Shown: positions 49,682 to 53,017 of the stretch, piece after piece
Layout: the number at the start of each line of letters is the position of its first letter
Position numbering within the stretch: the stretch's first letter is position 1
NCBI GenBank assembly: GCA_009783315.1
Contig: WRHI01000006.1
Span: 1 to 53,017, forward strand
Length of the DNA: 53,017 nucleotides
Source of the DNA: Peptococcaceae bacterium
Lineage (GTDB): Bacteria > Bacillota > Desulfitobacteriia > Desulfitobacteriales > Syntrophobotulaceae
Reading direction: 5' to 3'
Notes under the pieces: model-generated
What the model was told of the DNA's origin: nothing
Database searches by the model: none
Seen by the model: only the letters and a program-made list of their open reading frames with translations
Position numbers and translations under genes: made by a program

Positions 49682-52147
49682 ATGTCCGCACAGAATACAA
49701 TGTCTTCCATCCAAAGACACCAGCCTCTCTGGGGCGCATGGACTATTGAAGAACTCATCGGCGAAGGTTCCTTCGGCAAAGTCTACAAAGTTTCCCGGAG
49801 AGAATTCGAAAAGACCTATTATTCGGCTGTCAAAATCATCTCCATCCCCCAGGACAAAGCCGAAATACAAAGGATGAAACTCGAAGGGCTTGACAACGCT
49901 TCTATAAGCGAACTTTTTCATGAGTTCGCCCGCGGCATCGTTTCCGAAATAGAATTGATGCATGAATTCCGCGGCAACAGCAACATTGTCAGCTTGGAAG
50001 ACCATATGATCATCGAGAATCCACCCCCTGAACCCCAAGCCCCGAACCCCGAACCCTCAACCTGGGATATCCTGATCCGCATGGAACTCCTGAAGAGCTT
50101 ATCCCTTCACGCGGCTGAAACCCCTCTAACCCCCGCCGAAGTCGTCAAACTCGGCGTCCACATATGCCGGGCCTTGGAACTTTGCACGCGGAAAAACATC
50201 ATTCACCGGGATATCAAACCGGAAAACATCTTCATCTCCCCCCACGGCGAATACAAGCTGGGCGACTTTGGCGTCGCCCGGCAGATCGAACAAACCATAT
50301 CCGGTTTATCAAGAAAAGGCACCTATATGACCATGGCGCCGGAGGTTTTTAAAGGCGCTGAATACGGCGCTGATGTAGACATATACGCCTTGGGGATCGT
50401 TATGTACATCCTTCTCAACCAGAACCGCGCCCCCTTCCTGCCGGCTCCCCCGCAGCCAATCAGACCCCAGGACCGCGAAGACGCGCTGCAGAAGCGCATG
50501 AAAGGCGCTCCCATCCCTGAACTCAGGCTGGGTGATACCGGCCTTGGCCTTGGCGTCAGCCCGGAATTGAACGCGCTGGTCCTGAAAGCCTGCGCCTATA
50601 ACCGCCGGGAACGCTTCGCCGATCCCACCGTCATGCGCAAGGCTCTGGAAGCTGTCGCGGCAGCCGAGGGATACGAATTGGGTATGGAAGCAATCAGTAA
50701 GAATCAAAGCACAGACACAACCATGCAAAGCAGGCAAGCCACCCAAAAAGACGCGCAAGATGCGCAAAGCATGCACGACGTTCCGCCAGGCACAGAACAC
50801 GTCTTTACAGAGGCCCCAGGGAGCCTGTTCAACACCATAATGCAGAACCCCGCCGCGGACGAACAACGACCCGGCCACCCTGACACCATCCCAACACCGA
50901 ATCATAAACCTGACGGCGCCAACAATGAAACCCGCGTTCCCTCAGCCGGTCCATCCAACCGCAAACGGCCTCTCCCCCTCCTTGCCGGTTTAGCCGCCAT
51001 CACTGTAATATTGGCCCTCATCGGTACAGCCGCATACTACTTTTGGGGCAATCTTAACAATGCCCATCATGGCTACGGCATCAGCGTCGACGAACAGATC
51101 GATATCGTCCTCCCCAACAAAAAAGAAGCCCAGGCTGTCCTGAACGAACTCATCGCCTACTACACTCATCTTACCGGCGCTGCCCCTAATGCCGTATCGG
51201 CCACTTATAAAGAAGAAGTTGATGTTGTCAAGGTAAGTCTGGCGCAGACTGATTCGCCCCAAGATATCGTCGTCATGAACAAACAGGATGCCCTGCAAGC
51301 CCTCATCGACGGCAAAACGATAACTGTGAATGATTTGACCTTCGTGCAGCCCTATCTTCATGTTGTGCTGCAATGGGCCGGGGAAGTCACGGAAGAGATC
51401 GACTTTGAAACGGATACAAGGAAAGATGACGCGCTGGCTCCGGACACAAGGGAGGTGCTGCAAGAAGGGGAAGCCGGCAGCAAAATTCTGACTTACAATT
51501 ACGTTTCCAGAAACGGCTTCATAGTCGAAAACACCCTCCTTGATGAACAGATCATCAAGGTGCCAGTCAGCAGAATCATCCTTGAAGGACCAAAAACAAC
51601 CGAAGAAAAACCATCTGAGGAAGCGCCGCCGCCCGGATCGGACTCCAATGACGGCGCAAAGACGCCTCAAAAGCCCGAATACCGCAGTTTAGAAGGAAGC
51701 TACATTATAAAAAGTTATAATTCTGGAATCGTGTTGAACGCCAGCGCCAGTCCGGGACAAGTCGGTATCGGAACCAACGTTTGTATAATGGATAGTGATG
51801 GAACGCCGGAGCAGAAATTCCACGTTAAAGTCTATGAGGAAAAAGAACCCGGAAAATTTACCTATCGCATAATATCTCTAAGTAACGATAAAGGATATTA
51901 TATTGACGTCTACGGAAATCCTGGACATGTCGTCGCGGGCGCAAATGTTCACATATGGGGAGACACCCTATCCGGAAACAATATATGGTCTATAGAAGAA
52001 GAGGGCGGCTACTATATCATTCGCAATTCCCTCAATTCCAACCTTGTCTTAACCGCCGCCAGCAGCACCAATCGGGCGAATGTGGGCATTCAGGAATACT
52101 CGCCCTCGAACACCCTTCAGAAGTGGAAGTTGTCAAAGATAAATTAA
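49682..52147 (+). CDS. Membrane Ser/Thr protein kinase with extracellular ricin-like trefoil
   Basis: 821 residues. Kinase domain (about 20-330) with GEGSFGKV, the ATP lysine in YYSAVKII, catalytic HRDIKPENIF near 175, GDFGVAR and GTYMTMAPE, all intact. A variable linker (about 335-425) precedes one membrane helix (about 432-453, LLAGLAAITVILALIG). Outside comes a middle domain (about 470-640) without PASTA repeats, then an acidic/Pro linker, then residues about 665-821 forming a ricin B-like lectin domain with three QxW-type repeats (EQKFHVK, NNIWSIE, QKWKLSK). PrkC/PknB relatives normally sense muropeptides with PASTA; here a sugar-binding trefoil probably takes that part. SD is weak and distant (GAGGAG 49662-49667), start accepted for lack of a better one. 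Monocistronic. Confidence 0.9.
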   Translation: MSAQNTMSSIQRHQPLWGAWTIEELIGEGSFGKVYKVSRREFEKTYYSAVKIISIPQDKAEIQRMKLEGLDNASISELFHEFARGIVSEIELMHEFRGNSNIVSLEDHMIIENPPPEPQAPNPEPSTWDILIRMELLKSLSLHAAETPLTPAEVVKLGVHICRALELCTRKNIIHRDIKPENIFISPHGEYKLGDFGVARQIEQTISGLSRKGTYMTMAPEVFKGAEYGADVDIYALGIVMYILLNQNRAPFLPAPPQPIRPQDREDALQKRMKGAPIPELRLGDTGLGLGVSPELNALVLKACAYNRRERFADPTVMRKALEAVAAAEGYELGMEAISKNQSTDTTMQSRQATQKDAQDAQSMHDVPPGTEHVFTEAPGSLFNTIMQNPAADEQRPGHPDTIPTPNHKPDGANNETRVPSAGPSNRKRPLPLLAGLAAITVILALIGTAAYYFWGNLNNAHHGYGISVDEQIDIVLPNKKEAQAVLNELIAYYTHLTGAAPNAVSATYKEEVDVVKVSLAQTDSPQDIVVMNKQDALQALIDGKTITVNDLTFVQPYLHVVLQWAGEVTEEIDFETDTRKDDALAPDTREVLQEGEAGSKILTYNYVSRNGFIVENTLLDEQIIKVPVSRIILEGPKTTEEKPSEEAPPPGSDSNDGAKTPQKPEYRSLEGSYIIKSYNSGIVLNASASPGQVGIGTNVCIMDSDGTPEQKFHVKVYEEKEPGKFTYRIISLSNDKGYYIDVYGNPGHVVAGANVHIWGDTLSGNNIWSIEEEGGYYIIRNSLNSNLVLTAASSTNRANVGIQEYSPSNTLQKWKLSKIN

Positions 52148-52227
52148 GAATCGAGGAATTTGAACTTTATGAGATTTTTATAAAGGTACGTCCCGAATAA
52201 CCGGCCCGTTTTCCTGGAGGGACAATG

Positions 52228-52275
52228 AGAGAAACCGCCTCCATCAACCATCAACCATCAACCATCAACCATCAA
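52228..52275. repeat. 7-bp tandem repeat CAACCAT
   Basis: Five to six copies of ATCAACC at about 52242-52278, ending within the last codons of the downstream minus-strand gene. Confidence 0.85.
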
Positions 52276-52694
52276 CCGTCAGCCAACACCCGAAACACCT
52301 CCAGAACCCGCTCAGCCACAGCCTCATCCTCCGCCACGCTGCCGCCGCTGATCCCCAAACCTCCAACCGTCTCCCCCGCCACCCGCAACGGAAAACCGCC
52401 GCCGAAAATCACCAATTTCGGAAACGTTACATTAATCCCAAACGCCTCCGCCCCAGCTTGCGCGATTTTCCCAAACTCCCCGGTACTCTGCCCCAGTACC
52501 GCCGCTGTATAAGCCTTGTTCTGGGAAATCTCCAGACTGGGCAAAATTGCGTCCCCAAAACGGAAACAATAGCGCAGAGCGCCGTATCTGTCGGCAACAG
52601 ACATCGTAATACTGACCCCGAGCTCCTTTTGTGCTTGCTCAGCCGCCGCCGCCAACTTATGACACATATCCATCGTAAACTCAAAATCACGCAT
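52272..52694 (-). CDS. GlcG/HbpS-family protein
   Basis: 140 residues, the usual length. Pattern of the PF03928 (GlcG/HbpS) family: CHKLAAAAEQAQKELGVSITMSVADRYGALRYCFRF near the start, SQNKAYTAAVLGQSTGEF in the middle, FGGGFPLRVAGETVGGLGISGGSVAEDEAVAERVLE at the end. Members bind heme, corrinoid or small organic cofactors or act beside oxidoreductases; the exact role is unknown. The start at 52694 is fixed by family length; the frame reads on upstream through the foldback repeat to the window end, which is an artefact. GGAG lies about 11 bases upstream. Confidence 0.88.
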   Translation of the reverse strand: MRDFEFTMDMCHKLAAAAEQAQKELGVSITMSVADRYGALRYCFRFGDAILPSLEISQNKAYTAAVLGQSTGEFGKIAQAGAEAFGINVTFPKLVIFGGGFPLRVAGETVGGLGISGGSVAEDEAVAERVLEVFRVLADG

Positions 52695-52882
52695 ATCCCC
52701 GTACACTCCTTCGCAAAAATATACCGATATTGTACAACAGACCACGCACTGCGCACAACATGTACGCAGCCTCGGGTGCATATTTAAAAAGGGCAGGAAG
52801 CGACAAAAAAATAAATAGAAATATCTACTGCGGGGTTCTCCCGCAACCGAATGGTGAATGGAGATGGATATTATGTGGGCTC

Positions 52883-53017
52883 GTAACAGTCCCAAGGTAG
52901 GGTTTGGTGAGCGGGAGACTCCAAAAGCCCGCGAATTTTTTTCGCCTTTTGAGGTTGCGTCAGGCAGAGAGGCGCTTGGATTCTCCCGCTCACCAAACCC
53001 TACCTCGTGCCTCATTG
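52883..53017. repeat. Foldback element, family 2, copy A (reaches window end)
   Basis: Starts GTAACAGTCCCAAGG and ends CGTGCCTCATTG. Arms GGTAGGGTTTGGTGAGCGGG (from 52896) and the complement near 52982-53004 form a stem of about 28 bp. The centre has CCAAAAGCCCGCGAATT and GCGTCAGGCAG as in copy B. The region 52695-52882 between it and the GlcG-like gene shows only a weakly AT-rich spacer. Confidence 0.88.

Noticed and set aside
49124-50038. Frames on both strands over the 49283-49560 repeat and the kinase 5' end
   Set aside because: They read foldback DNA and antisense of the kinase; low-complexity Arg/Pro/Ala output.
52695-53015. N-terminal extension of the GlcG-like frame to the window end
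   Set aside because: The extension is a translation of foldback DNA; the family starts at the ATG at 52694.

Overview
The window looks like a chromosomal stretch of a spore-forming Firmicute of the class Clostridia. The evidence is a complete spo0A, the cdaA-cdaR-glmM order typical of Firmicutes, bacillus/clostridium-type FliK-like and FlhB-like partners, SD sequences of the AGGAGG type, and a CISM-type molybdoenzyme operon of the sort common in Peptococcaceae-like anaerobes. I cannot name the genus. Gene density is ordinary, but the spacers are rich in large foldback (hairpin-forming) repeats and short tandem repeats, several of which have expanded inside coding frames.

Layout. 1-753: spacer with a 27-bp perfect inverted repeat. 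754-2259 (+): triple-GNAT acetyltransferase. 2323-9016 (-): htpG, then (reading upstream) glmM, cdaR, cdaA and wecB; the last four are closely packed and link cyclic-di-AMP synthesis to amino-sugar and envelope precursor supply. 9164-10916 (+): birA (leaderless-looking, with an odd in-frame insertion) and a small DUF4870-like membrane protein. 10922-12882 (-): an SPFH-domain protein and a divergent NAD-kinase-like protein, overlapping by 4 bp behind a promoter overlapped by a perfect 16-bp-arm palindrome. 13204-18046: a BlaI/BlaR1-like regulatory module converging on a secreted protein (see below). 18239-25059 (-): a thymidylate kinase homologue lacking the P-loop lysine, spo0A with a perfect 0A box, a ferredoxin, two small unknowns, a vanW fragment and a DinG-like helicase. 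25211-27751: a small unknown, FlhB-like and FliK-like proteins. 27943-36894 (-): a giant cyclic beta-glucan synthase. 37265-39910 (-): PadR, an AT-rich islet with a frame-disrupted membrane-anchored protein and an N-terminally truncated amidase, and TetR. 39911-40532: a cluster of foldbacks. 40533-42974 (-): surface protein. 43271-48620 (-): molybdopterin oxidoreductase, FeS subunit, NrfD-type subunit and TorD-type chaperone. 49682-52147 (+): Ser/Thr kinase with an extracellular ricin-like trefoil. 52272-52694 (-): GlcG/HbpS-like protein. A foldback copy closes the window.

The most interesting system is at 13.0-18.05 kb. A BlaI-type repressor is followed by an M56 (BlaR1-type) membrane zinc protease. 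Its C-terminal sensor is not a penicillin-binding domain but a roughly 250-residue triple InlB/Flg_new-like module. The neighbouring secreted protein begins with a collinear homologue of that same module, fused to a large probable enzyme domain. Both transcription units carry the same RTTAC-N4-GTAAY dyad: one copy overlaps a near-consensus promoter of the repressor, and three copies spaced exactly 21 bp lie in front of the secreted-protein gene. This parallels BlaR1, whose sensor is related to the beta-lactamase it induces, but the module and cargo here are different.

Other items of note are two families of large foldback elements. In one family the stem sequences differ between copies but stay self-complementary. 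The SPFH/NAD-kinase-like cassette also stands out. All functional statements come from reading the sequence; no database search was possible.
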